In this document: positions 8,414 to 16,315 of the stretch, in pieces
How the letters are laid out: each line of letters starts with the position of its first letter
Numbering within the stretch: position 1 is the stretch's first letter
Assembly: GCA_023379005.1 (NCBI GenBank)
Contig: JAMCTG010000005.1
Coordinates: forward strand, 496,001-560,000
Source of the DNA: Candidatus Babelota bacterium
GTDB taxonomy: Bacteria > Babelota > Babeliae > Babelales > Babelaceae
DNA length: 64,000 nt
Reading direction: 5' to 3'
Program-made: the position numbers and the translations under genes
Notes under the pieces: model-generated
Told to the model about the DNA's origin: nothing
Database searches by the model: none
What the model saw: only the letters and a program-made list of their open reading frames with translations

Positions 8414-8566
8414 AAGGGTGTACTTTTAAAAAGCATTTTACTGAGTATAGAAAAATTATTTTTATTCAGTTATGAAATTTTATAAAATTTTCAGGAATAT
8501 CCCAATTTCAATAAACAGATTGTTATAATGTTATTAGGGAAGTCATTAACGGAAAAAGGTATAATC

Positions 8567-9325
8567 GTGTCTAAAAAAATTTTAAAAATAGTTTTTTTAA
8601 TATTCATATGTTTAACAAATTTAAATGCCGGTCTTTTCGAATCATTTCAGTCCGGATTAATGGCCTTTTTAAACACAAAAAATTCACATTCCTCAACCCA
8701 TGTAAATGCAACTTCAGCAACTGTTATAAACCATAATTCTCAACAGACAACAGTGCTTATTAATGGTCAAACATTGCCGGATAAATTAGAAGCTTGTCGA
8801 ATAAGCTTGGCAAATAATGCTCAGACTTTTTTTGGATATGTAAAAAGCAATAAATATAAGTTTGGTGCGGCTGGATTGGGCACATTATACTTATATAATA
8901 ACTACAAGCTATTTTGGCTTGAACGTAAATTAAGAGATAAAAATTGTTGGTCAATATGGAAAAACAATAAAAATTTAAACCAATTACTTGAATATACCCA
9001 AGACGGTTTATCTAAAGAATTAATGTTTGAAATTCAAAAAAAATATACAAATCCAAATGCACCAATGGATTTTATAAGACCCCTAATTCAATTTGCAAAA
9101 ACCATAGACATGGAAAAAAAATATTTAGAAAATTATCAAAAAACATGCAGCTTTATTAAAAAAATTAAAATAAGTGGATTGTTTATTGTCAATGACAACC
9201 TTCTAAAAAGTATTGAATCTAGAACTGCAAGATTAAATTATTTAAATAATATTTTTATTAATTGGCTGACAACATGCAAATTGGAACAAAATCAGACTAT
9301 AGTCGTGCGCCGAACAAATTCCTAA
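8567..9325 (+). CDS. Exported protein of unknown function
   Basis: I do not recognise a family. I chose the GTG at 8567, preceded by GGAAAAAGGT, because it places a signal peptide 'KKILKIVFLIFICLTNLNAG' at the N-terminus. An upstream ATG at 8528 is in frame but has no ribosome site and overlaps a TATAAT sequence (8524-8529) that may be the -10 box. The mature part begins Ser/Thr/His/Asn-rich, has one possible membrane helix ('FGAAGLGTLYLYNNYKLFWL'), and ends in a Lys/Leu-rich helical region. It is divergent from the twelve-gene array and its 3' end overlaps the convergent MCE gene by 29 bases. Confidence 0.75.
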   Translation: MSKKILKIVFLIFICLTNLNAGLFESFQSGLMAFLNTKNSHSSTHVNATSATVINHNSQQTTVLINGQTLPDKLEACRISLANNAQTFFGYVKSNKYKFGAAGLGTLYLYNNYKLFWLERKLRDKNCWSIWKNNKNLNQLLEYTQDGLSKELMFEIQKKYTNPNAPMDFIRPLIQFAKTIDMEKKYLENYQKTCSFIKKIKISGLFIVNDNLLKSIESRTARLNYLNNIFINWLTTCKLEQNQTIVVRRTNS

Positions 9326-10604
9326 TATCTTCATCTGCAAATGCAAGACCTGCGCCAACAAAAAAGCCTTTATTATTATGACTGATAAAATCATCGGCAC
9401 CAAAATCGAAATATAAATTTTTTGTAATAAAAAATCTATTTAACCATTTAAGATGTGGTCTGGAATCTCGGATAAATCTTTTTTTGCCATTAAAATCAAA
9501 TATTTCAAAACTGGTTAACCACCAAATTCTATTTTGATCAAATGGAATATTGTAATCAAAAGCAAGTCCCAAAGTTCCTTCAAACATTCCTAAACGAAAA
9601 ATTGCGTTGCCAAAAATTTTGCCAAATTGCAGATTACCAGCCCAAGAATCCTTTGTAACTTTTGTAATACAAGTCCTTGGAACTAGGGCTTCATTTTCAA
9701 TTTTATGACAATTATCATCAAAAAACTTTTTATCAATAATTTTGCGAGAGGCATAACCTTGCTGTGAAATAGTTGCACCACCCAGCAAAAAATAACTATT
9801 GGATGGAAATAAAAGCAAGTTAAAATATCCCTTATTATTAAAATTATTTTGCCCACAATTATTAAATAAAGATTCTGTGTGCGCATCTATAACAACTGAA
9901 AAATCATGCAATCTTTCTAAAAAACTTTTTACTTTTCTTGTTGTGTATTTTACATCATCATACATTTCAGTTTCATTTAGCATTTTACCGATTAGCCCTT
10001 TGCCATCATCAATTTTTTGAGCGATTGAATTTAAAGTTTTAATTGAGGGTAAATTTTCCTGAATACTTATTAAAACATTTTTAATTTGTTCAAACATTTC
10101 TTTTATACTATTTTCATTCGATTCTAAAACTCTTTGCATTGATGTAGTAATTTTATGAATATCAGTAGAAATTTCGCTCAATCTTAATGCAAGATCATCA
10201 AAATTAATCGGTTGTTTTCCAACTTGTTTAAAACATTGTCCGCATTCTAATTTTAAATTAGAGTAGCCCGGTGCAACTTCTAAAAATCTATTTGATAATA
10301 TTCCGTCTTGTTTTACAAAGGCTTGCGCATCATTATTAAGAGAATAATTATTTGCAACCATGATTTCTACACAAACATTATTTTCTTTGCAAAGTTCAAT
10401 ATTTTCAATCCAGCCAACTTTTACACCAGCGATTTTGACATCTGCTTTTTTTGCAAGGCCAGTAACATCAGAAAAATAAATATAATATTTATTATAATTT
10501 TTTTTATTAAGGTTTATCACGCCTAGGCGCGCGCTCATGAAGAAAAATAAAGTAAGTGCAGCTAGAACAAATAGTCCAACTGTTGTTTCAGTCTTAAGTT
10601 GCAA
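9297..10604 (-). CDS. MlaD/MCE-domain lipid transport protein
   Basis: MCE proteins bind lipid in the periplasm and work with an ABC transporter to move phospholipid between the membranes. Residues 1-22 form the usual uncleaved membrane anchor ('TTVGLFVLAALTLFFFMSA'), followed by the MCE domain at about 36-115 with 'GLAKKADVKIAGVKVGWIEN' and 'ILSNRFLEVAPG'. A helical stretch (about 130-230) follows, then a roughly 190-residue C-terminal part rich in aromatic alternations ('NLQFGKIFGNAIFRLGMFEG', 'FFVGAGLAFADEDIRNLFG') that looks like beta strands. The start is a TTG after AAGGAAACTTT. It lies 17 bases behind gspK in the secretion operon. The MlaE permease and MlaF ATPase are not in the window. 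Confidence 0.85.
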   Translation of the reverse strand: MQLKTETTVGLFVLAALTLFFFMSARLGVINLNKKNYNKYYIYFSDVTGLAKKADVKIAGVKVGWIENIELCKENNVCVEIMVANNYSLNNDAQAFVKQDGILSNRFLEVAPGYSNLKLECGQCFKQVGKQPINFDDLALRLSEISTDIHKITTSMQRVLESNENSIKEMFEQIKNVLISIQENLPSIKTLNSIAQKIDDGKGLIGKMLNETEMYDDVKYTTRKVKSFLERLHDFSVVIDAHTESLFNNCGQNNFNNKGYFNLLLFPSNSYFLLGGATISQQGYASRKIIDKKFFDDNCHKIENEALVPRTCITKVTKDSWAGNLQFGKIFGNAIFRLGMFEGTLGLAFDYNIPFDQNRIWWLTSFEIFDFNGKKRFIRDSRPHLKWLNRFFITKNLYFDFGADDFISHNNKGFFVGAGLAFADEDIRNLFGARL

Positions 10605-10621
10605 TTTAAAGTTTCCTTGCT

Positions 10622-11605
10622 TTAAATCCAGTATATTCTTTTGATGCGCAAAGCTAATTGATCTCCTTGCGCAATATTATCTTGCGCTAAGATTGCAAAG
10701 ATTTTTTGAGAAACAGAACCAATGGTGGCAATACAAAAAACAGAAAAAGTTTTTGGCAAAATATTTAAATTCATTATTTTTTTAAAATCAGAATTTACAG
10801 TATTCCAATCAATTCCATGCAAAGGAAGCAAATATTGATTCCAATCTTTTGTCAAATCACCAGAAAGTTTGACGGTTTTCAATTTTTCTACAAGTTCATT
10901 TTTAGCTGTATCAGTCGGTTTATTTTTTCTGCCCAATACATTTAAAAGTGAATTTGAAAGCATCCATGGATTCATACCGAAATTGCCATTATCAACAGTA
11001 AATAAATCATAAAGCTTTATTGATTGATCTTGTTCTGGACTGAAAAAAAGATTGTTGTACAAATCTTTAAATCCTTCTATTTCTGCCAATTCTGTTATTT
11101 CAAATAATGGTTTTTTTGTATTTTTTATAAACTTATCAAAAGTTTCAAAAAAACTTTTTTGAGTTATTTTTTTTAATTGCTCATCTAAAAATTGCAGCAA
11201 TTTTTTTGCATCTGTTGGGTTCTGTTTATATTGTTTTTTTGCAAAATCGTATAGCTGACCTATATCAATTTTACCTTGTTCACAAGCAATATACAACTGT
11301 AATTTTCCTTCAAGACCTTGTTCTTGTTCAAAATTAAACGTTTGCCACGTGTTTATTATTGGCAATAAATTAATTAATAAAGCGTTTGGATTTGGTTTCT
11401 TTTCTTCTTCTTCTTTTTTAAATGTTATCTGATTTATTGCAATCTCAATTCCTGAGAGCGCAAGCAATTTTGTTCTTTCTCTTTCATTGAAAATTTTTGC
11501 AAAATTTCTATGGCTGACAGATCTATTTAAAACTGAAGTGATAATAGCTGTACACAAAGACAAAATTATTAATGCAAGAATCAAAACGTAACCATTTTTT
11601 TTCAT
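10622..11605 (-). CDS. gspK: Type II secretion minor pseudopilin GspK-like
   Basis: Predicted tip subunit of the type II secretion pseudopilus. The N-terminus 'KKNGYVLILALIILSLCTAI' is a prepilin signal with cleavage after the Gly, and the residue after 'GYVLI' is not Glu, as is usual for GspK and unlike the other pseudopilins. The rest (327 residues, normal for GspK) is mostly helical and includes 'ELAEIEGFKDLYNNLFF', matching the GspK 'EL..v.G' element. It follows gspJ with a four-base overlap. Assignment rests on signal type, length and position in F-G-H-I-J-K order. Confidence 0.75.
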   Translation of the reverse strand: MKKNGYVLILALIILSLCTAIITSVLNRSVSHRNFAKIFNERERTKLLALSGIEIAINQITFKKEEEEKKPNPNALLINLLPIINTWQTFNFEQEQGLEGKLQLYIACEQGKIDIGQLYDFAKKQYKQNPTDAKKLLQFLDEQLKKITQKSFFETFDKFIKNTKKPLFEITELAEIEGFKDLYNNLFFSPEQDQSIKLYDLFTVDNGNFGMNPWMLSNSLLNVLGRKNKPTDTAKNELVEKLKTVKLSGDLTKDWNQYLLPLHGIDWNTVNSDFKKIMNLNILPKTFSVFCIATIGSVSQKIFAILAQDNIAQGDQLALRIKRIYWI

Positions 11606-12420
11606 TTTGGCGTTCCTGTCATGAGCGTGGAAAATAAACTTGGTTTCTTTTCAATTTTTTGTTCTTGATATTTTGCCAAAATTGGAATTACAAATTTAAA
11701 TTGTCTCGTTCTTTTTTTTGCTTCATCTTGAATTTCACCTTCTAGTTCTAAAAATTCAGGTAATTGTCTTTTGTATTTTTGTAAAATTGCATCAGATTTC
11801 CATTCTTTTAATTTTACAGCTTCGGGAGTTGTTTCACCTTCTTTTAGATTTTTAAAAATAAATTGAGATTTAAATGACTTAAGTCCAGTAACAATTTCAT
11901 AACCTCTAAATTTTTTCATATCTTTGTCATCAATAATCTCAGTTCCAATTTTAGAAGTTTGTTGTCGGTACAACTTAAAACTCCCTGGAGATTCTTTATC
12001 TTGAACCAATCTATATGCAACCTGAACAATTAAAGGAACAACTTCATCAAAACCACGTAAAGGATTTGTATTAATAATGCTTATAACTTTTAAATTTTCA
12101 TTTTCTATTTCTGCATAAAATGGTTTTTCAATTTTAAATTGTTTCATTTCTTGACCAGTTGTTGTAGTTTTTTGATCAGTTTTTGGAGTTTCAGTTTGTT
12201 TAAGCTCTGTTTGGAAAATCTGCTCAGGTAAAAATGCAGTTGAAATATCTTTATCTATTTGATTATAAAGAAGAGCAATTTGATTGTCCGTATCTGTAAT
12301 AGAAGTTATTCTTAAACTGACAGTTGTTGCATCACTCAATGACCTATACAAAACGAGAGACAAAATAGATCCTATTGATATTGCAACAACTAATTCAATT
12401 AAAGTAAAACCTGATTTCAT
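11602..12420 (-). CDS. gspJ: Type II secretion minor pseudopilin GspJ-like
   Basis: Predicted minor pseudopilin. The N-terminus 'MKSGFTLIELVVAISIGSIL' is a canonical class III signal: cleavage between Gly4 and Phe5, Glu at +5. 'YRSLSDATTVSLRI' and 'LLYNQIDKDISTAF' follow as in GspJ. Residues about 80-105 are Lys/Thr/Gln-rich and low in complexity, an insertion compared with typical GspJ. At 272 residues it is somewhat longer than usual. Overlaps both neighbours by four bases, so it is translated within the same operon. Confidence 0.8.
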   Translation of the reverse strand: MKSGFTLIELVVAISIGSILSLVLYRSLSDATTVSLRITSITDTDNQIALLYNQIDKDISTAFLPEQIFQTELKQTETPKTDQKTTTTGQEMKQFKIEKPFYAEIENENLKVISIINTNPLRGFDEVVPLIVQVAYRLVQDKESPGSFKLYRQQTSKIGTEIIDDKDMKKFRGYEIVTGLKSFKSQFIFKNLKEGETTPEAVKLKEWKSDAILQKYKRQLPEFLELEGEIQDEAKKRTRQFKFVIPILAKYQEQKIEKKPSLFSTLMTGTPK

Positions 12421-12866
12421 TTTTTCGTCTCAGTCTTCTTTTGCTCTTTAGTAATTAATGTTGACATACTATCAGTTCTCTGGCGACCAAATTCTTCCCA
12501 TTGGGCTGTCGCTATCGCGATAAAAAGATTTTTAAACTTTCTTAATTTTTCATTTTTTGGCTGCTGTAATTTATATTTTAAACTTAAATCAATATCTTCA
12601 ATTTTTTTTTCAAAATCTTTTTGCGCTACTTCTTCTTTTGCTTGCCAAAATAAATTTTTCATAAAAATTGTACGTTCAATCAGATTATGAGCCCGTGATG
12701 TGGCGTTCATTAAATTACCTGCAAGTGAAAATATTGGAGGAACCATTAAACCTATTACTGCTAAAGCTATAATAACTTCAGCAAGAGTAAAGCCGCGGTT
12801 TGTAAACCCGCGGGTTGTAAAGCCACTTGTTTTAGAAATATTAAGATGGTCTTTGAAATGAATCAT
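12417..12866 (-). CDS. gspI: Type II secretion minor pseudopilin GspI-like
   Basis: Predicted minor pseudopilin, 149 residues. The signal ends 'GFTLAEVIIALAVIGLMVPP', with Glu at +5 after the last Gly. Ahead of it lie two further copies of the cleavage-site residues, giving 'SGFTTRGFTNRGFTLAEV'; only the third has Glu in the correct place, so it is the likely cleavage point. The copies are encoded by near-identical 15-base units (12787-12824), and one 21-base stretch is shared exactly with gspG. Overlaps gspH by 26 bases. Confidence 0.8.
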   Translation of the reverse strand: MIHFKDHLNISKTSGFTTRGFTNRGFTLAEVIIALAVIGLMVPPIFSLAGNLMNATSRAHNLIERTIFMKNLFWQAKEEVAQKDFEKKIEDIDLSLKYKLQQPKNEKLRKFKNLFIAIATAQWEEFGRQRTDSMSTLITKEQKKTETKK

Positions 12867-13404
12867 ACATTTTAAATTGCACAGTAAAAGGATTTAAAAC
12901 AAAACTATATTGGGCATTCGCTGTTGGGTCATCTAATAATTTTTTATCATAAAAATTAATAATAACTTCTTGAGCAAGACCACCAGGAGTAATATAAAAC
13001 CAAACTTTTTTTGTAATTCCTCCACCTGCTAATTTGTCATCTTTCTTAATAAAAAAATTTCTTAAATCATAATTTTCAAATGACACATTGGTTTTCAAAT
13101 AAGACAAATTTAATGGATCAAATTTTAATTCGCCTTTAACAGTTTTTTCTTTTTGTTCAATTTCTGCTTGAATGATTTGTTTATCAAAATAAAAAGCAAT
13201 GGAATGAATTTTTCCAGTTGCCAAAGCATTTTGATAAGTAAGTTGTAATATTGCATTTAATTTTGTAAAAAATTTTTCACGCTCTGCTGATGCACTTCGG
13301 CCTGTAAATCTTGGAACAACAGTTATTGCCATCATCGCAATAATGGTGATGGCAATAACTAATTCTATAAATGTAAAACCTTTTTTATTCCATTTCCCAA
13401 ACAT
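12841..13404 (-). CDS. gspH: Type II secretion minor pseudopilin GspH-like
   Basis: Predicted minor pseudopilin, 187 residues. 'KKGFTFIELVIAITIIAMMA' is a standard prepilin signal with Glu at +5. The following 'VPRFTGRSASAEREKFFTKL' and 'ATGKIHSIAFYFDKQI' resemble the GspH/FimT beta-sheet domain. Unlike gspG and gspI its signal lacks the duplicated GFT unit. It overlaps gspG by 20 bases and its ATG is preceded by AAGGACATATAG inside gspG. Confidence 0.8.
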   Translation of the reverse strand: MFGKWNKKGFTFIELVIAITIIAMMAITVVPRFTGRSASAEREKFFTKLNAILQLTYQNALATGKIHSIAFYFDKQIIQAEIEQKEKTVKGELKFDPLNLSYLKTNVSFENYDLRNFFIKKDDKLAGGGITKKVWFYITPGGLAQEVIINFYDKKLLDDPTANAQYSFVLNPFTVQFKMYDSFQRPS

Positions 13405-13831
13405 CTATATGTCCTTCAACGGTTCCTTCTTCCCCAGTTGATCCTAAGGAATAAAGATCATAAGGATGTGCGGCGCCTTTTGTAAGTTTATAAACTAATG
13501 TATTGCCCCAGGCATCTTTAGGTTCATCTTTTTTAGGCCAATATGGACCTTTCCAACGAGCTTTTAATTTAGCATCAGCTGGAGGATTTATAAGTTCAGT
13601 CAATGAAGATGGATATTGGCCCACATCTATATAATAACCATCAATAGAACTTTGCGTTGCTTGAAGTGTTGATTTAGTACCGCTAACTTTTGCTCGGCCT
13701 ATCCATCCTCGACCTACAGTTATTGAACCAGCTACAAGAATTGCTAAAATTGTTAAAGCAATTACAAGTTCAATGAATGTAAACCCGCGGGTTGTAAAAC
13801 CGGCAGCAGACCTATTTCGCGCATATGACAT
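13385..13831 (-). CDS. gspG: Type II secretion major pseudopilin GspG
   Basis: Main subunit of the periplasmic pseudopilus piston. After the signal 'RGFTFIELVIALTILAILVA' comes the diagnostic GspG C-terminal domain: 'IDGYYIDVGQYPSSLTELI', 'WKGPYWPK', 'KDAWGNTLVYKL' and 'YDLYSLGSTG'. At 148 residues it has normal length. The signal carries an extra upstream 'GFTTR' unit, so two Gly-Phe sites exist, but only the second has Glu at +5. ATG follows AAAGGGAATATTTTT, 24 bases behind gspF. Confidence 0.92.
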   Translation of the reverse strand: MSYARNRSAAGFTTRGFTFIELVIALTILAILVAGSITVGRGWIGRAKVSGTKSTLQATQSSIDGYYIDVGQYPSSLTELINPPADAKLKARWKGPYWPKKDEPKDAWGNTLVYKLTKGAAHPYDLYSLGSTGEEGTVEGHIDVWEME

Positions 13832-13854
13832 AAAAATATTCCCTTTCGTTTATT

Positions 13855-15075
13855 TTATTTAGCTACAACCTGTGTAAGCTGCATTAATGGTGTTGCGATT
13901 GCAAATATTACAAATCCAACCACAAATGCCATGACAACCAACATTATAGGACCAATCTTGCTTGACAAACTATCAGACAATTCACTAAGTTCTTTTTCAT
14001 ATATTTCTGCAACAGTTAATAACATAGTATCAAGATGTCCACTTTGTTCACCTGTGTTAATTAAATAAATTGCTAAAGGAGGAAATAAACCAGTTTGTTT
14101 TAAGTATTGTGATATTTTACCCTGCTTTATTATGTTTTCCTTTGCCTCATTTAACACGTCGACCAAAATTTTATTATCAACAACTTTTGTTACTATATTT
14201 AATGCCTCAGACAAATTTACGCCACTTTCTAAAAGCATTCCAAGAGTTCTTGAAAACTGTACGATAGTGGACATTTTTACAAAATATTTAACAAGCGGAA
14301 TTTTTAATTTGATTTTATCAATTGTTCTTCTGCCAACTTGAGTAGAACTCCAATATAAATACAAACTAACGATAGCAACTAAAATCATTATTAATATTAA
14401 ATAATGATTTATTAAAAAATCAGACATCGTAATTAATATTGTTGTAGTGAGAGGCAATCTTGTAGCTTGGGATTCAAAGATTTCTGTAATCTGAGGAACT
14501 ACAAAGGTAAGTAAAACAATAACAACTAAGGCTACAATTATAAGCTGTATCAATGGATAAGATAATGCACCACGCACTTTTTTGCGTAATTCATCTCTAG
14601 TTTGAAGAAATATAACCAATCTATCTAAGATTGTTTCTAATTTACCACTTGCTTCCCCTGCTCGAACAAGCTGAATATAAATATTATCAAAAACTTTTGG
14701 ATATTTAGCTAAGCCATCAGCTAAAGATTTACCTTCTTTGATAGTGTCTTTTAAATCTATAGTGATGCTTTTTAGTCTGCCTTCATTTTGGTCGACTAAT
14801 AAATCAAGTGCTTGGAGTAATGGAACTCCTGCTTTTAAGAGAACAGATAATTGTTTTGTAAAAAATATTTTATCTTTGATACTGACTCTGCGAGAAAATA
14901 GAGTTGCCCACCAACTTTTTTTTACAGTTCCTTGTTCAGTAACAAGTTCGATTTTTATAGGGTACATTGACATTTTAGCCAACATTTCTCGTGCAGATGG
15001 CAGTGAACCTGCATCCAAAGTTCCAGTTACCTTTTTTCCTTCCTTATTATAGGCTTGGTAAGAGTATAACGCCAT
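13855..15075 (-). CDS. gspF: Type II secretion inner-membrane platform protein GspF
   Basis: Polytopic platform protein that connects the secretion ATPase to pseudopilus assembly. Two GspF/PilC domains are visible: 'KDKIFFTKQLSVLLKAGVPL' and 'FSRTLGMLLESGVNLSEALN', each with the 'Gxpl..al' element, and three membrane helices (about 165-190, 215-240, 370-395). The N-terminus 'MALYSYQAYNKEGKKVTGTL' is typical. I prefer the ATG at 15075 (AAAAGGGAATCC ahead), giving 406 residues, over an in-frame TTG at 15105. It is first in F-G-H-I-J-K-MCE order; gspD, E, L and M are not here. Confidence 0.93.
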   Translation of the reverse strand: MALYSYQAYNKEGKKVTGTLDAGSLPSAREMLAKMSMYPIKIELVTEQGTVKKSWWATLFSRRVSIKDKIFFTKQLSVLLKAGVPLLQALDLLVDQNEGRLKSITIDLKDTIKEGKSLADGLAKYPKVFDNIYIQLVRAGEASGKLETILDRLVIFLQTRDELRKKVRGALSYPLIQLIIVALVVIVLLTFVVPQITEIFESQATRLPLTTTILITMSDFLINHYLILIMILVAIVSLYLYWSSTQVGRRTIDKIKLKIPLVKYFVKMSTIVQFSRTLGMLLESGVNLSEALNIVTKVVDNKILVDVLNEAKENIIKQGKISQYLKQTGLFPPLAIYLINTGEQSGHLDTMLLTVAEIYEKELSELSDSLSSKIGPIMLVVMAFVVGFVIFAIATPLMQLTQVVAK

Positions 15076-15098
15076 GGATTCCCTTTTATTTATCCTTC

Positions 15099-15126
15099 TT
15101 GACAACTAGTCTATTCATGTTAGCAT
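15099..15126 (+). promoter_or_regulatory. Predicted promoter upstream of the 15165 gene
   Basis: A perfect TTGACA (15099-15104) is followed after 16 bases by TAGCAT (15121-15126, four of six matches to TATAAT). The predicted start of transcription is about 30 bases before the ATG at 15165. It lies in the divergent gap between gspF and the exported-protein gene. Confidence 0.4.
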
Positions 15127-15164
15127 TTTTTACAAATACATTATTTATTTATAAGGACGCCTTT

Positions 15165-16217
15165 ATGTCAGCTCGTTCCTTTATTTTGAAAAATTGCTTG
15201 GCACAATTTTTTATTTCTTTTTTAATTATTAACGCAATTGAACCTAATGTGCAACAGAATAAAGAAAAAAATAATAACATTAAAGTAATTAATAATATTA
15301 TTGAAGATTTTGCTGATGATTTTTTTAAAGTTCCCATTTCCTTTACAAGAACTGGAATGAAAAACTTTATGACAAATATCTATAACTCGAATCAATATCT
15401 TAGTTGCTTGCCACACAAATTCAATCATATTTCAGACTTTTTAAAATATGGACTTAATACACCATATCCTCGTACATATTTAAAAAGTGTGTTCGATCTT
15501 TTTGGTCAACGCTTGAAAGGTTCTATTTTTGTAAACAGTTATTCTTTTTGTGAATTTATTGAAGATGTTCATGGCACATTAAAACAATATATGTCATTTG
15601 ATAAAGATATGGCAGAAAGAAAGGCTGTTGTTAAAGAACAAATATTAGAAATGTTTGCAAACCATTCTAATTTACGCAAAGAGGATCCTGAAAAATTTTT
15701 GGATAAATTATCTGGAAATATTTTATATTCTTTAGATAATCAGCTAGAAGATAGGGATACGTCATTAGATAGAGCACAACAATCTATCTATGATTTTTTA
15801 GAAATATCGTTAAACAAATTAGTATGGAATCCTGCAGATCAAAATTATATTTGGGAATCTGTTAGATTGCTTTCTTACCAACTTGAGAACTTAATAAAAA
15901 TTCATGCAATTCGAGACTATGAAGTTTTGGACAAATTGTATTGGTCGATAATTTATCGCTTCTGCTATTTTCTAGATATGTTTGCAGGCGAATTAAAACC
16001 AGAATGTTATGCGATAATTAATAATGATCTTGAACAAGCAAAGCTGCCATTATTGACGTTGCAAGAGCAAGAATTTTTCATGACTACAAAACTGGATTAT
16101 CTTAAAAATGCAATATTTATTGCTCAAGCAAAATTGATTGCAAAAGATAGAGGCCTTATCACTCAAGAAATTTCTAAAACAAAAAAGAACAATCCTAAAA
16201 GAGCTACTCAAGCTTAA
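15165..16217 (+). CDS. Exported helical protein of unknown function
   Basis: No recognised family, 350 residues. The ATG at 15165 has a good ribosome site (ATAAGGACGCC) and places a hydrophobic signal 'LAQFFISFLIINAIEPNV' near the N-terminus. The frame is open 58 codons further upstream but that part runs antisense to gspF and contains the promoter. The mature protein is almost entirely predicted helix with several Phe/Tyr/Leu-rich segments ('KPECYAIINNDLEQAKLP') and ends in a basic tail 'KTKKNNPKRATQA'. No repeats or catalytic motifs are apparent. Confidence 0.8.
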   Translation: MSARSFILKNCLAQFFISFLIINAIEPNVQQNKEKNNNIKVINNIIEDFADDFFKVPISFTRTGMKNFMTNIYNSNQYLSCLPHKFNHISDFLKYGLNTPYPRTYLKSVFDLFGQRLKGSIFVNSYSFCEFIEDVHGTLKQYMSFDKDMAERKAVVKEQILEMFANHSNLRKEDPEKFLDKLSGNILYSLDNQLEDRDTSLDRAQQSIYDFLEISLNKLVWNPADQNYIWESVRLLSYQLENLIKIHAIRDYEVLDKLYWSIIYRFCYFLDMFAGELKPECYAIINNDLEQAKLPLLTLQEQEFFMTTKLDYLKNAIFIAQAKLIAKDRGLITQEISKTKKNNPKRATQA

Positions 16218-16223
16218 ATTATC

Positions 16224-16306
16224 TTATTTCATTTTTATTAAGATTATTGAAATAAAAACTCAAATATGGGATTATTATTTCAATAATGATCTTTTAATTG
16301 AAATAA
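16224..16306. promoter_or_regulatory. Duplicated inverted repeat upstream of fic (operator candidate)
   Basis: Four half-sites: TTATTTCA (16224-16231), TGAAATAA (16248-16255), TTATTTCA (16275-16282), TGAAATAA (16299-16306). They form two copies of the same inverted repeat, each with a 16-base spacer, 51 bases apart. The last half-site overlaps the AAGGA ribosome site of the Fic gene. The arrangement suggests repressor binding, perhaps by the winged-helix end of the Fic protein itself; that link is inference. Confidence 0.5.
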
Positions 16307-16315
16307 GGATATTAA

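Noticed and set aside
14991-15164. 58-codon upstream extension of the 15165 gene
   Set aside because: It is antisense to gspF and contains the predicted promoter; the ATG at 15165 has a good ribosome site and signal peptide.
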